Positions 53,515 to 61,630 of a stretch of DNA of 64,000 nt are shown piece by piece. Below the pieces are notes generated by a model that did no database searches, was not told the origin of the DNA, and saw only the letters and a list, made by a program, of their open reading frames with translations. The DNA comes from Streptococcus mitis. GTDB lineage: Bacteria > Bacillota > Bacilli > Lactobacillales > Streptococcaceae. The number at the start of each line of letters is the position of its first letter. The first letter of the stretch is position 1. The position numbers were made by a program, and so were the translations under genes. The stretch is from the NCBI RefSeq assembly GCF_000722765.2, contig NZ_CP028415.1, forward strand, positions 936,501 to 1,000,500, written 5' to 3'.

Positions 53515-54888
53515 ATGATTACACGTGAATTTGATACCATCGCTGCTATCTCTACTCCACTAGGTGAAGGGGCTATTGGTATTGTCCGCCTGAGCGGAAC
53601 AGAAAGTTTTGCAATTGCGCAAAAAATTTTCAAAGGGAAAGACTTGAGTCAGGTTGCCAGCCACACTCTCAACTACGGTCACATTATTGACCCTCAGACT
53701 GGTAAAATCATGGACGAAGTCATGGTTGGAGCCATGAAATCTCCAAAAACCTTCACTCGTGAGGATATTATCGAGATTAACACCCACGGTGGGATTGCGG
53801 TGACCAATGAAATTCTCCAACTTGCTATCCGTGAAGGAGCTCGATTGGCTGAACCTGGTGAATTTACCAAACGTGCCTTTCTAAACGGTCGTGTGGATTT
53901 GACACAGGCCGAGGCAGTGATGGATATCATCCGCGCCAAGACAGACAAGGCCATGAACATTGCGGTCAAACAACTTGATGGTTCCCTTTCTGATCTTATC
54001 AATAATACCCGTCAAGAAATCCTCAATACACTTGCCCAAGTCGAGGTCAATATTGATTATCCTGAGTACGACGATGTTGAGGAAGCCACTACTGCTATTG
54101 TCCGTGAGAAGACTATGGAGTTTGAGCAATTGCTAACTAATCTTCTTAGAACAGCCCGTCGCGGTAAAATCCTTCGTGAAGGAATTTCCACTGCCATCAT
54201 CGGACGCCCCAACGTTGGGAAATCCAGCCTCCTCAACAACCTCTTGCGTGAGGATAAGGCTATCGTTACAGACATTGCTGGTACAACTCGAGATGTCATC
54301 GAAGAATACGTCAACATCAACGGTGTTCCTCTCAAACTGATTGATACAGCTGGTATTCGTGAAACGGATGATATCGTGGAACAAATCGGTGTCGAGCGTT
54401 CGAAAAAAGCTCTTAAGGAAGCTGACTTGGTGCTGCTAGTACTAAACGCTAGCGAACCCTTAACTACCCAAGACCGACAACTTCTTGAGATTAGCCAAGA
54501 TACAAACCGTATTATTCTTCTTAATAAAACCGACCTGCCTGAAGCGATTGAAACTTCGGAACTACCTGAAGACCTTATTCGTATTTCAGTTCTTAAAAAC
54601 CAAAACATCGACAAGATTGAAGAGCGAATCAACAACCTCTTCTTTGAAAATGCTGGTTTGGTGGAGCACGATGCTACTTACTTGTCTAACGCCCGTCACA
54701 TTTCCTTGATTGAGAAGGCTGTTGAAAGCCTACAAGCTGTTAATGAAGGGCTGGAACTAGGTATGCCTGTTGATTTACTTCAAGTTGATTTGACTCGTAC
54801 TTGGGAAATACTCGGAGAAATCACTGGAGATGCTGCTCCTGATGAACTCATCACCCAACTCTTTAGCCAATTTTGTTTAGGAAAATAA
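53515..54888 (+). CDS. mnmE: tRNA uridine-5-carboxymethylaminomethyl modification GTPase MnmE
   Basis: 457 residues from the start at 53515 ([13 protein letters not shown]; ribosome site AAAGGAAAC); 19 codons further upstream are open but unsupported. N-terminal folate-binding domain, helical domain, embedded Ras-like G domain (GRPNVGKSS, 'TDIAGTTRD', DTAGI, NKTD) and the C-terminal CLGK. Works with MnmG on wobble uridine 34. All ORFs on the other strand are shadows. Confidence 0.96.
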   Translation: MITREFDTIAAISTPLGEGAIGIVRLSGTESFAIAQKIFKGKDLSQVASHTLNYGHIIDPQTGKIMDEVMVGAMKSPKTFTREDIIEINTHGGIAVTNEILQLAIREGARLAEPGEFTKRAFLNGRVDLTQAEAVMDIIRAKTDKAMNIAVKQLDGSLSDLINNTRQEILNTLAQVEVNIDYPEYDDVEEATTAIVREKTMEFEQLLTNLLRTARRGKILREGISTAIIGRPNVGKSSLLNNLLREDKAIVTDIAGTTRDVIEEYVNINGVPLKLIDTAGIRETDDIVEQIGVERSKKALKEADLVLLVLNASEPLTTQDRQLLEISQDTNRIILLNKTDLPEAIETSELPEDLIRISVLKNQNIDKIEERINNLFFENAGLVEHDATYLSNARHISLIEKAVESLQAVNEGLELGMPVDLLQVDLTRTWEILGEITGDAAPDELITQLFSQFCLGK

Positions 54889-54890
54889 GA

Positions 54891-54924
54891 AAAATCCATG
54901 ATCGTTGTTTCGGTCATGGATTTT
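54891..54924. terminator. Bidirectional terminator between mnmE and dapA
   Basis: AAAATCCATGA/TCATGGATTTT hairpin, A/T runs both sides; the two genes converge. Confidence 0.85.
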
Positions 54925-54934
54925 CTAATCTTTC

Positions 54935-55870
54935 TTAGTAATCTGGTCTTAGGACACCTGTTACAGTTGCCTTAGTTGCTTCGTAGTCTCCATCAACGAC
55001 GACTTTGATAATGCGTTTGGCATCTTCTTCTGGTGTTGGAACTAGAGGTAAGCGTGTTGGGCCAGCTTCAAATCCCATATAGTTAAGAACTGCCTTAACT
55101 GGAGCAGGACTTGGATAAGAGAAGAGAGCATTAACCTTAGGAATGAATTTACGTTGAATAGCTGCGGCTTTCTTCATATCACTTTCTGCAATGGCAGTAA
55201 ACATCTCGTGCATTTCATCCCCATTTGTATGAGAGGCAACAGAAATAACACCGTCCGCACCAAGGTTCATGGCATGGAAAGCATCTCCATCCTCACCTGT
55301 ATAAACCAAGAATTCTTCAGGTTTGTGCTCAATCAAGTAAGCCATATTAGCCAAGCTAGTACATTCTTTGACACCAATAATATTTGGATGGTCAGCTAAA
55401 CGAAGCATGGTTTCTGGAGTTAATTCGACAACCACACGACCTGGAATATTATAGATAATAATAGGTAAGTCAGAAGCATCTGCAATGGCTTTAAAGTGCT
55501 GATACATTCCTTCTTGAGAAGGTTTGTTGTAGTAAGGTACGATAGCAAGTCCAGCTGCAAAGCCGCCAAATTCTGCTACCTCTTTGACAAACTCGATCGA
55601 GTCACGCGTATCATTGGTACCTACACCCGCAATCAAAGGAACACGTCCATTGACAATCTTTTGTACAGCCGCAAACAACTCCAACTCCTCATCGTGCGTC
55701 AAAGTTGGACTCTCAGCAGTGGTTCCTGCAAGGAGAATTCCGTCTGTATGATGGGCCAACAGATGCTCAATCAAGGCTGGAATAGCGTCAAAGTTGATGG
55801 AACCATCCTCGTGGAAGGGAGTAATAAAGGCTGTGATGATTTTACACTCTTTTAAATCCTGATAAGACAT
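54935..55870 (-). CDS. dapA: 4-hydroxy-tetrahydrodipicolinate synthase DapA
   Basis: 311 residues from the start at 55870 ([12 protein letters not shown]; ribosome site GAGGTG). Schiff-base lysine in '[10 protein letters not shown]', catalytic Tyr in 'IIIYNIPGR'. Condenses pyruvate with aspartate-semialdehyde, first step to lysine and diaminopimelate. Directly follows asd, the enzyme giving its substrate. Confidence 0.95.
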   Translation of the reverse strand: MSYQDLKECKIITAFITPFHEDGSINFDAIPALIEHLLAHHTDGILLAGTTAESPTLTHDEELELFAAVQKIVNGRVPLIAGVGTNDTRDSIEFVKEVAEFGGFAAGLAIVPYYNKPSQEGMYQHFKAIADASDLPIIIYNIPGRVVVELTPETMLRLADHPNIIGVKECTSLANMAYLIEHKPEEFLVYTGEDGDAFHAMNLGADGVISVASHTNGDEMHEMFTAIAESDMKKAAAIQRKFIPKVNALFSYPSPAPVKAVLNYMGFEAGPTRLPLVPTPEEDAKRIIKVVVDGDYEATKATVTGVLRPDY

Positions 55871-55926
55871 GAGAAACACCTCTCTATTTCAAAGAAGGAG
55901 TTCAACTGAACTCCTAAACAATATGA

Positions 55927-57003
55927 CTATTTTAATTCAAATTTCAATTCAGCTGTTGGACGAACCAAGCCACGTTCATAAAGAGTTTCCGCAATCTGAA
56001 CTGAGTTCCAAGCAGCACCTTTGAGCAGGTTGTCTGAAACAACCCACATGTGGATTCCTTTTTCAGCATCCAAATCTTTACGGATACGACCAACAAAGGT
56101 ATCACGCGAACCCACGGCATTGATGGCTTGAGGATAAATTTGATGAGCTACATCATCTTCAAGAACAGCGCCTGGAAAGGCTGCGATAGCTGCTTTCACT
56201 TCTTCGATTGGAGCCACTTCTTTTGTTTCGATGTAAACAGACTCAGAGTGAGCTGACAAGACTGGAATACGCACACATGTTGCAGATACTGCAATGCTGT
56301 CATCTTCCATAATTTTCTTAGTTTCCTTAGTCATCTTCATCTCTTCGTAAGTGTAATCATTGTCAGTGAAGACATCGATTTGTGGAAGAGCATTAAAAGC
56401 GATAGGATAATGTTTCTTATCCCCACCTGAAGGCAAGATTTCGGCATGTAAATCACGTGGGTTTACCCCATCATTCAAGACTTCACGAAGTTCACGTTGT
56501 GTCTCAAGAATTGCTCCCATACCAGCACCAGAAACTGCTTGGTAAGTTGAAACAATGATACGGTCCAAGCCCCATTTTTGGCGAACTGGCTCAAGTGCTA
56601 CCATCATTTGGATTGTTGAACAGTTAGGGCAGGCAATGATACCGTTGTGGGCATCAAGTGCATGAGCATTGACCTCTGGAACAACCAAAGGAACATCTGG
56701 ATTTTGACGGAAGTAAGATGTATTATCTACTACTACCGCTCCAGCTTTCACTGCGTATGGTGCATATTTAGCTGATGTAGAACCACCTGCTGAAAAGAGA
56801 GCAATATCAACTCCTTCAAAAGCTGTTTCAGTCGTTTCTTCAATCGTAATATCTTGATCTTTAAATTTCAAAGTCTTACCTGCTGAACGTGCAGAAGCAA
56901 GTAAACGAATTTTATCGATTGGAAGTGTTGATTCTTCCAACATTTTTATCATCTGAGCTCCGACAGCACCTGTCGCGCCGACTACAGCAACTGTATATCC
57001 CAT
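55927..57003 (-). CDS. asd: Aspartate-semialdehyde dehydrogenase
   Basis: 358 residues. NADP site '[15 protein letters not shown]', nucleophile Cys in '[10 protein letters not shown]', '[13 protein letters not shown]' near the active site. Makes aspartate semialdehyde for lysine, threonine and methionine. First gene of the asd-dapA unit, 100 nt after the asd RNA and its terminator. Confidence 0.95.
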   Translation of the reverse strand: MGYTVAVVGATGAVGAQMIKMLEESTLPIDKIRLLASARSAGKTLKFKDQDITIEETTETAFEGVDIALFSAGGSTSAKYAPYAVKAGAVVVDNTSYFRQNPDVPLVVPEVNAHALDAHNGIIACPNCSTIQMMVALEPVRQKWGLDRIIVSTYQAVSGAGMGAILETQRELREVLNDGVNPRDLHAEILPSGGDKKHYPIAFNALPQIDVFTDNDYTYEEMKMTKETKKIMEDDSIAVSATCVRIPVLSAHSESVYIETKEVAPIEEVKAAIAAFPGAVLEDDVAHQIYPQAINAVGSRDTFVGRIRKDLDAEKGIHMWVVSDNLLKGAAWNSVQIAETLYERGLVRPTAELKFELK

Positions 57004-57102
57004 AAATAACCTCTTTCGGAATTTTCTAAAAATTTCTATAATAGATGTATTATACTACTTTTTCCATGAATTGCAAAGCTTTTTCATCATTTTTTGGAAA
57101 AT

Positions 57103-57245
57103 AAAAATCCCCAGTCGCTAGACTAGGGACTAAGAGGCATCTTCATGTGATGAGCAGGTTCACACAACTCATCAAGGTCCGCTCCTGCGTTATGACCTCC
57201 TTATGCTCAATAGTAGTCCGAAGACTACCTATCGACTCATCGCGT
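57103..57245 (-). ncRNA. asd RNA motif
   Basis: About 143 nt on the minus strand. A promoter (57251-57279) precedes it and an intrinsic terminator ends it (CCCTAGTC-tagc-GACTGGGG, U run at 57103-57108). The inner hairpin GTAGTCTTCGGACTAC and the long conserved ACTCATCGCG/GCTCATCA region fit the asd RNA of lactic acid bacteria as I remember it. It may be a leader whose terminator is read through into asd, or a free sRNA. Confidence 0.75.
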
Positions 57246-57250
57246 CTATT

Positions 57251-57279
57251 ATATTACTAGAAATAAGTGGTTTTGTCAA
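57251..57279 (-). promoter_or_regulatory. Promoter of the asd RNA
   Basis: Minus strand: -35 TTGACA (57274-57279), 17-nt spacer, -10 TAATAT (57251-57256). Confidence 0.75.
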
Positions 57280-57341
57280 TAAAAAATTTTTGCAGGATGA
57301 CTTTTATTATACAAAAGTCAGAATTTTTTCTCGCGAGCAAA

Positions 57342-57368
57342 AGAAAAAACTCTTGTGTCCAAGAGTTT
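57342..57368 (-). terminator. Terminator after tRNA-Thr
   Basis: AAACTCTTG-gaca-CAAGAGTTT and T run on the minus strand, 15 nt after the tRNA. Confidence 0.8.
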
Positions 57369-57382
57369 CCCTGTAAATATCA

Positions 57383-57455
57383 TGCTAATTGCCGGGATTG
57401 AACCGGCGACCTCATCCTTACCATGGATGCGCTCTGCCAACTGAGCTAAATCAGC
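57383..57455 (-). tRNA. tRNA-Thr (anticodon GGT)
   Basis: Cloverleaf of 73 nt: acceptor GCTGATT/AATTAGC, D arm GCTCAGTTGGCAGAGC, anticodon stem GCATCC/GGATG with loop ATGGTAA (anticodon GGT), T arm GCCGG-TTCAATC-CCGGC. The CCA end is not encoded. Single tRNA gene with its own terminator. Confidence 0.97.
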
Positions 57456-57554
57456 TTACTTAAAAAGTATACTATAGTTAGAAAATCTTGTCAAGTTTCC
57501 TTAGAAATTTTCCATAAGAAAAAGCCAGGTAAGAGCTACCTAGCTTATCTTCTT

Positions 57555-58064
57555 CTATTTGCTTAAATCAATTCGACGACCAATTTTACCAATGATAATC
57601 GCACCAATAATCAATGAGGCAAATTCACCAATTCCTGTTGTGAACCAAGTAAGGAAAAATGGTAATTGCGCTACGATATTCAACTCGGCAGCGATGGTAA
57701 ACATGGAAATTGAAAAGAGGATTGAGAAGAAGAAATGATCTTTTCGAATCAATCCGTTAAAAAGATAATATTTGCTGTATTTTGCAAAAAGCCAAACACC
57801 TAGACTAAGGAATACTAGGGTTGATCCACCACCAACAAAGACATCTAGCAGTCCGAAGCTAAAGAAATTAGCAATCATACAACCAATTGTAACTCCGATG
57901 ATGTACTTAGGATTGTAAAAAGCCATAAAGTTCATCATTTCTGAAATACGAAACTGATAAGCACCATAGCTGATGGCATTTAGGGGCGGTGTGACAGTTA
58001 AAACGACATAGATAGCAGCAACGATTGCAATATCTGCAACATCACGAATAGTTAATTTTTTCAT
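57555..58064 (-). CDS. queT: Queuosine-precursor transporter QueT (COG4708, ECF S component)
   Basis: 169 residues from the start at 58064, chosen because the preQ1-II riboswitch covers the upstream ORF part. Six hydrophobic segments, 'VLTVTPPLNAISYGAYQFRI' near the N terminus and 'GLLDVFVGGGSTLVF' in the middle. QueT brings in a queuosine precursor together with the ECF transport module (encoded elsewhere). Controlled by the riboswitch. Confidence 0.94.
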   Translation of the reverse strand: MKKLTIRDVADIAIVAAIYVVLTVTPPLNAISYGAYQFRISEMMNFMAFYNPKYIIGVTIGCMIANFFSFGLLDVFVGGGSTLVFLSLGVWLFAKYSKYYLFNGLIRKDHFFFSILFSISMFTIAAELNIVAQLPFFLTWFTTGIGEFASLIIGAIIIGKIGRRIDLSK

Positions 58065-58068
58065 GTTT

Positions 58069-58125
58069 TCTCCTTTGGCGGTTTCCCGCGTGTAATATGC
58101 TTGGTGAAAGAAGCTAAGCACCAAG
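58069..58125 (-). promoter_or_regulatory. preQ1-II riboswitch
   Basis: Minus strand, ending 4 nt before the queT start. Contains CTTGGTGCTTAGC then CACCAAGCATATTACACGCGG and CCGCCAAAGGAG, the conserved preQ1-II core. The 3' pseudoknot strand holds the ribosome site (AAAGGAG), so bound preQ1 blocks translation of queT. Confidence 0.95.
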
Positions 58126-58174
58126 GGTTGATTCAATCAACCTTACTAGTATAGCACAATAGTCCTCTTTATGC

Positions 58175-58180
58175 TATACT
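58175..58180 (+). promoter_or_regulatory. -10 element of gtrA gene, 6 nt before the start codon
   Basis: TATACT with an extended TGC before it (TATGCTATACT); only 6 nt lie between its end and the ATG at 58187, and there is no ribosome site. The mRNA is predicted to be leaderless. Confidence 0.65.
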
Positions 58181-58186
58181 AAGAAC

Positions 58187-58618
58187 ATGAAAAATCATAT
58201 TCAAAGTTTCTTTAAGAATGAGCTCTTAGCCTATCTTTTTTTTGGAATAACAACTACTCTTGTATCCATTCTATCTAGATTAGTCATTTATCGATTAACC
58301 CATAAAGAACTCCTTGCTACTGGACTAGCAAATAGTATCGGTATCCTCATTGCATTTATCACAAATGATAGGATTGTCTTTAAGCAAGCTAGAGAGAATT
58401 GGCAAAGCCGTTTAGTAAAATTTACTATAGCACGTCTTTCTACTTTTCTTTTAGACTTGTTTTTAACTTTTATCTTTGTAACTCAGTTTCCTAATATTAT
58501 CGGACAATTTTTTAATAATAATATAGACAAGGTTAATAGTATTGAAACCGTTATTTCACAATTCTTGATAATTATCCTCAATTACATTTTTAGCAAGGTA
58601 TTTATTTTTAAAAAATAA
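58187..58618 (+). CDS. GtrA family membrane protein
   Basis: 143 residues with four membrane segments and the GtrA start 'ELLAYLFFGITTTLVSIL'. GtrA-like proteins are thought to flip lipid-linked sugars or serve teichoic-acid glycosylation. A later start does not give a ribosome site, so the 58187 start directly after the promoter is kept. Monocistronic. Divergent from queT. Confidence 0.85.
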   Translation: MKNHIQSFFKNELLAYLFFGITTTLVSILSRLVIYRLTHKELLATGLANSIGILIAFITNDRIVFKQARENWQSRLVKFTIARLSTFLLDLFLTFIFVTQFPNIIGQFFNNNIDKVNSIETVISQFLIIILNYIFSKVFIFKK

Positions 58619-58701
58619 GAAAAAATTTAAGCATATAGCTTGCCAGAACTTCTTAATTAATATATAATTAGGAGTAAAAATTTTTGAAAGGAAAGATGAA
58701 A

Positions 58702-59082
58702 ATGTTAAAAGATCTTAAAGCATTTTTGCTTCGTGGTAATGTTGTTGACCTTGCTGTCGGTGTGATCATTGCCTCTGCTTTTGGTGCAATCGTTACATCA
58801 CTTGTTAACGATATCATCACTCCACTTATTTTGAATCCAGCCTTGGAAGCTGCGAAAGTACAAAACATCGCTGAGCTTGCTTGGAATGGTGTTACATATG
58901 GTAAATTCTTGAGTGCTGTTATCAACTTCCTAGTTATCGGTACTGTTCTCTTCTTCGTTATCAAAGGAATTGAAAAAGCTCAAAGCCTTACTAAGAAAGA
59001 AGAAGCTGCTGAAGAAGCTCCAGCTGGTCCAACTGAGTTGGAAGTACTTCAAGAAATCAAAGCCCTTCTTGAGAAAAAATAA
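58702..59082 (+). CDS. mscL: Large-conductance mechanosensitive channel MscL
   Basis: 126 residues from the start at 58702 (MLKDLKAFLLRGNVVDLAVG), with AAAGGA about 9 nt before. Two membrane helices (about 14-45 and 68-92), loop with 'NIAELAWNGVTYGKFLSAV', acidic helix at the end. Opens under membrane tension to release solutes. A possible start two codons earlier lies too near the ribosome site. Confidence 0.93.
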   Translation: MLKDLKAFLLRGNVVDLAVGVIIASAFGAIVTSLVNDIITPLILNPALEAAKVQNIAELAWNGVTYGKFLSAVINFLVIGTVLFFVIKGIEKAQSLTKKEEAAEEAPAGPTELEVLQEIKALLEKK

Positions 59083-59088
59083 TCTATT

Positions 59089-59119
59089 AAAAGGATCTAG
59101 CGCAAAGCTAAATCCTTTT
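59089..59119. terminator. Bidirectional terminator between mscL and hemH
   Basis: AAAAGGAT/ATCCTTTT stem with inner TAGC/GCTA pairs and T run. Confidence 0.8.
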
Positions 59120-59123
59120 TTCT

Positions 59124-60218
59124 TTACTCTTTCGGTAACTTGCCTGCTTTCTCAAGCATTTTTTTAATAAGATAAGGCATCTTAACATTTTCACGACCTT
59201 TTTTCTCAATCAGTTTTTTCACAAATTCCGGCATTTGTAAATCTTCCGATTCGGCCAAGATATTTTTAGTTTCATCCGAAGGGACTAATTCATCAAAGGT
59301 TTCTTCTTCTGGGAGAAATTCCTTAAACTCTTGATGTTCATTAGCTCTGACGGTATTAACCAAGGCATCAATCAAACGAGAATCCGTATTTGGCATTGGT
59401 GGACGATGGTAGTTCACACCTAATTCCTGACACAAGTCATAACATTCCACATCATTGTCAAACAAGACTTCAATGTGCTCACTGATAAAGCTGATTGGTA
59501 CAAAAATATAATGATCAGGATGTTCTGTCTGTTCTTTGAGATATTCCAAAACATCTGGCTTAATCCATGGAATCCCAATATCACTCTCGCTTTGCCAGGT
59601 ATTTGTATATTGCTCGGAACTCAAACCTAGTTTTTCAGCGACTAACTTGCTATTTTCAAAAATTTGGTCGATATAAGGGTCACCAAAATCCAAGGCAAAA
59701 ATGGGTACACTATGAGCTGAAAAGATGACTTTAAAGCTATCCTGCTTTACTTCTTCTTTTAAAATCTTAGCAATTTCATCTGCCCAATAGTTTAAGAGCG
59801 CTTCTTCCTGATACCAGTCCTTAATAACTAAAAATTTAATTTGTTTGCTTTCTAAAAATTTCTCGTATCCCATGACAGAGTAAAAAGAATAATGAGGCTC
59901 CAAAATCAAGCAAATACACTGCTCGATTCCGTCTGCTTCCATCTGACCTATCACATCTGGTATAAAAGGTCTTGAAAACTTATTAGCAAAATAAACACTG
60001 TATTCATTCCTCAGCCTAGCTTCTACCAAGCCAACCTCTTCACGGGTAATTTTTTGCAGAGGCGTGCCTCCAATTCGTACATAATTATCATAGAGTGTTT
60101 GAATTTCATGGTCTTGAGGTCTCACTCCACGACGAATATTTGTGAAAAAATCAGCCACACCTTCAAAGGTAATCTCTTCTGGCGAACCGAAGGTCATCAT
60201 TAAAATTGCTTTTTTCAT
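59124..60218 (-). CDS. hemH: Ferrochelatase HemH (coproporphyrin-type)
   Basis: 364 residues. '[20 protein letters not shown]', '[10 protein letters not shown]' and the metal-binding His in '[12 protein letters not shown]' are conserved. Inserts Fe2+ into a porphyrin. Streptococci lack the rest of heme synthesis as far as known, so it may act on imported porphyrin. A poly-charged C-terminal tail of about 60 residues follows the catalytic domain. Monocistronic. Confidence 0.93.
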   Translation of the reverse strand: MKKAILMMTFGSPEEITFEGVADFFTNIRRGVRPQDHEIQTLYDNYVRIGGTPLQKITREEVGLVEARLRNEYSVYFANKFSRPFIPDVIGQMEADGIEQCICLILEPHYSFYSVMGYEKFLESKQIKFLVIKDWYQEEALLNYWADEIAKILKEEVKQDSFKVIFSAHSVPIFALDFGDPYIDQIFENSKLVAEKLGLSSEQYTNTWQSESDIGIPWIKPDVLEYLKEQTEHPDHYIFVPISFISEHIEVLFDNDVECYDLCQELGVNYHRPPMPNTDSRLIDALVNTVRANEHQEFKEFLPEEETFDELVPSDETKNILAESEDLQMPEFVKKLIEKKGRENVKMPYLIKKMLEKAGKLPKE

Positions 60219-60371
60219 AACTACTTCCTTGTGATGTTTTTATCAATTTCATTTTATCATGAATCCACTGATAAGTAAACGCTAACATAGAGAATTTCCC
60301 TAACTTCTGTCTTTTGTTTTTCTCTTCTTTCTATGATACAATGGAAAAAATGAATTCAAAAGGAGTTTTTT

Positions 60372-61595
60372 ATGACTTACCCAAATCTCTTGGACCGCTT
60401 CTTAACCTACGTTAAGGTCAACACGCGCTCTGATGAATACTCTACTACTACTCCAAGTACGCAGAGTCAGGTTGACTTCGCGACAAATGTCCTAATTCCT
60501 GAAATGAAACGTGTTGGATTACAAAATGTTTATTATCTACCAAATGGTTTTGCTATTGGAACTTTGCCAGCCAATGATCCATCTTTAACACGTAAGATTG
60601 GCTTCATCTCCCACATGGATACTGCTGATTTTAATGCCGAAGGAGTTAATCCTCAGGTAATTGAAAACTATGATGGTGGTGTGATTGAACTTGGAAATTC
60701 TGGTTTCAAACTGGATCCAGCCGACTTCAAGAGTCTTGAAAAATATCCAGGACAAACGCTCATCACAACAGATGGAACAACCTTGCTAGGTGCTGATGAC
60801 AAGTCAGGAATTGCTGAGATTATGACTGCCATTGAATATCTGACTGCCCATCCTGAAATCAAACACTGTGAGATTCGTGTTGGTTTTGGTCCAGATGAAG
60901 AAATCGGTGTTGGTGCTAATAAATTTGATGCAGAAGATTTTGATGTTGATTTTGCCTACACTGTTGATGGTGGTCCACTAGGTGAACTTCAGTACGAGAC
61001 CTTCTCAGCAGCTGGTGCTGAATTGCATTTCCAAGGACGCAATGTCCACCCTGGTACTGCCAAAGGGCAAATGGTCAACGCTCTTCAGCTAGCAATTGAT
61101 TTTCATAATCAACTTCCAGAGAATGATCGACCTGAGTTAACGGATGGCTACCAAGGTTTCTATCATCTTATGGATGTGGCTGGAAGCGTTGAGGAAGCGC
61201 GTGCAAGCTACATCATTCGTGATTTTGAAAAGGATGCCTTTGAAGCTCGTAAAGCAGCTATGCAGTCTATCACTGATAAGATGAATCAAGAACTTGGTAG
61301 CGACCGTGTCACTCTCTACTTGACAGACCAGTACTACAATATGAAAGAAGTCATTGAAAAAGATATGACTCCAATTACCATTGCTAAAGCCGTTATGGAA
61401 GATTTGGGGATCACTCCTATTATCGAACCAATCCGTGGAGGGACAGATGGCTCTAAGATTTCCTTTATGGGAATCCCAACTCCCAATATCTTTGCTGGTG
61501 GCGAGAACATGCATGGACGTTTTGAATACGTCAGCCTTCAGACCATGGAACGTGCAGTTGATACCATCATTGGTATCGTAGCTTATAAAGACTAA
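60372..61595 (+). CDS. pepT: Peptidase T (tripeptidase)
   Basis: 407 residues, the usual length. Zinc-site residues: 'SHMDTADFN' (His, Asp), '[10 protein letters not shown]' (Asp bridging), 'DEEIGVG' (catalytic Glu pair), 'GGTDGSKI' and a late His in '[11 protein letters not shown]'. Releases the N-terminal residue from tripeptides in the cytoplasm. Ribosome site AAAAGGAG. Confidence 0.96.
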   Translation: MTYPNLLDRFLTYVKVNTRSDEYSTTTPSTQSQVDFATNVLIPEMKRVGLQNVYYLPNGFAIGTLPANDPSLTRKIGFISHMDTADFNAEGVNPQVIENYDGGVIELGNSGFKLDPADFKSLEKYPGQTLITTDGTTLLGADDKSGIAEIMTAIEYLTAHPEIKHCEIRVGFGPDEEIGVGANKFDAEDFDVDFAYTVDGGPLGELQYETFSAAGAELHFQGRNVHPGTAKGQMVNALQLAIDFHNQLPENDRPELTDGYQGFYHLMDVAGSVEEARASYIIRDFEKDAFEARKAAMQSITDKMNQELGSDRVTLYLTDQYYNMKEVIEKDMTPITIAKAVMEDLGITPIIEPIRGGTDGSKISFMGIPTPNIFAGGENMHGRFEYVSLQTMERAVDTIIGIVAYKD

Positions 61596-61600
61596 AAAGA

Positions 61601-61621
61601 CGAGGTAGCTCAGCTACTTCG
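61601..61621. terminator. Bidirectional terminator between pepT and the pht gene
   Basis: CGAGGTAGCT/AGCTACTTCG hairpin between two convergent genes. Confidence 0.75.
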
Positions 61622-61630
61622 CCTTTCTGT

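Noticed and set aside
57116..57250. T-box leader before asd
   Set aside because: No T-box sequence (AGGGTGG-N-ACCGCG) is present; the asd RNA motif explains the region better.
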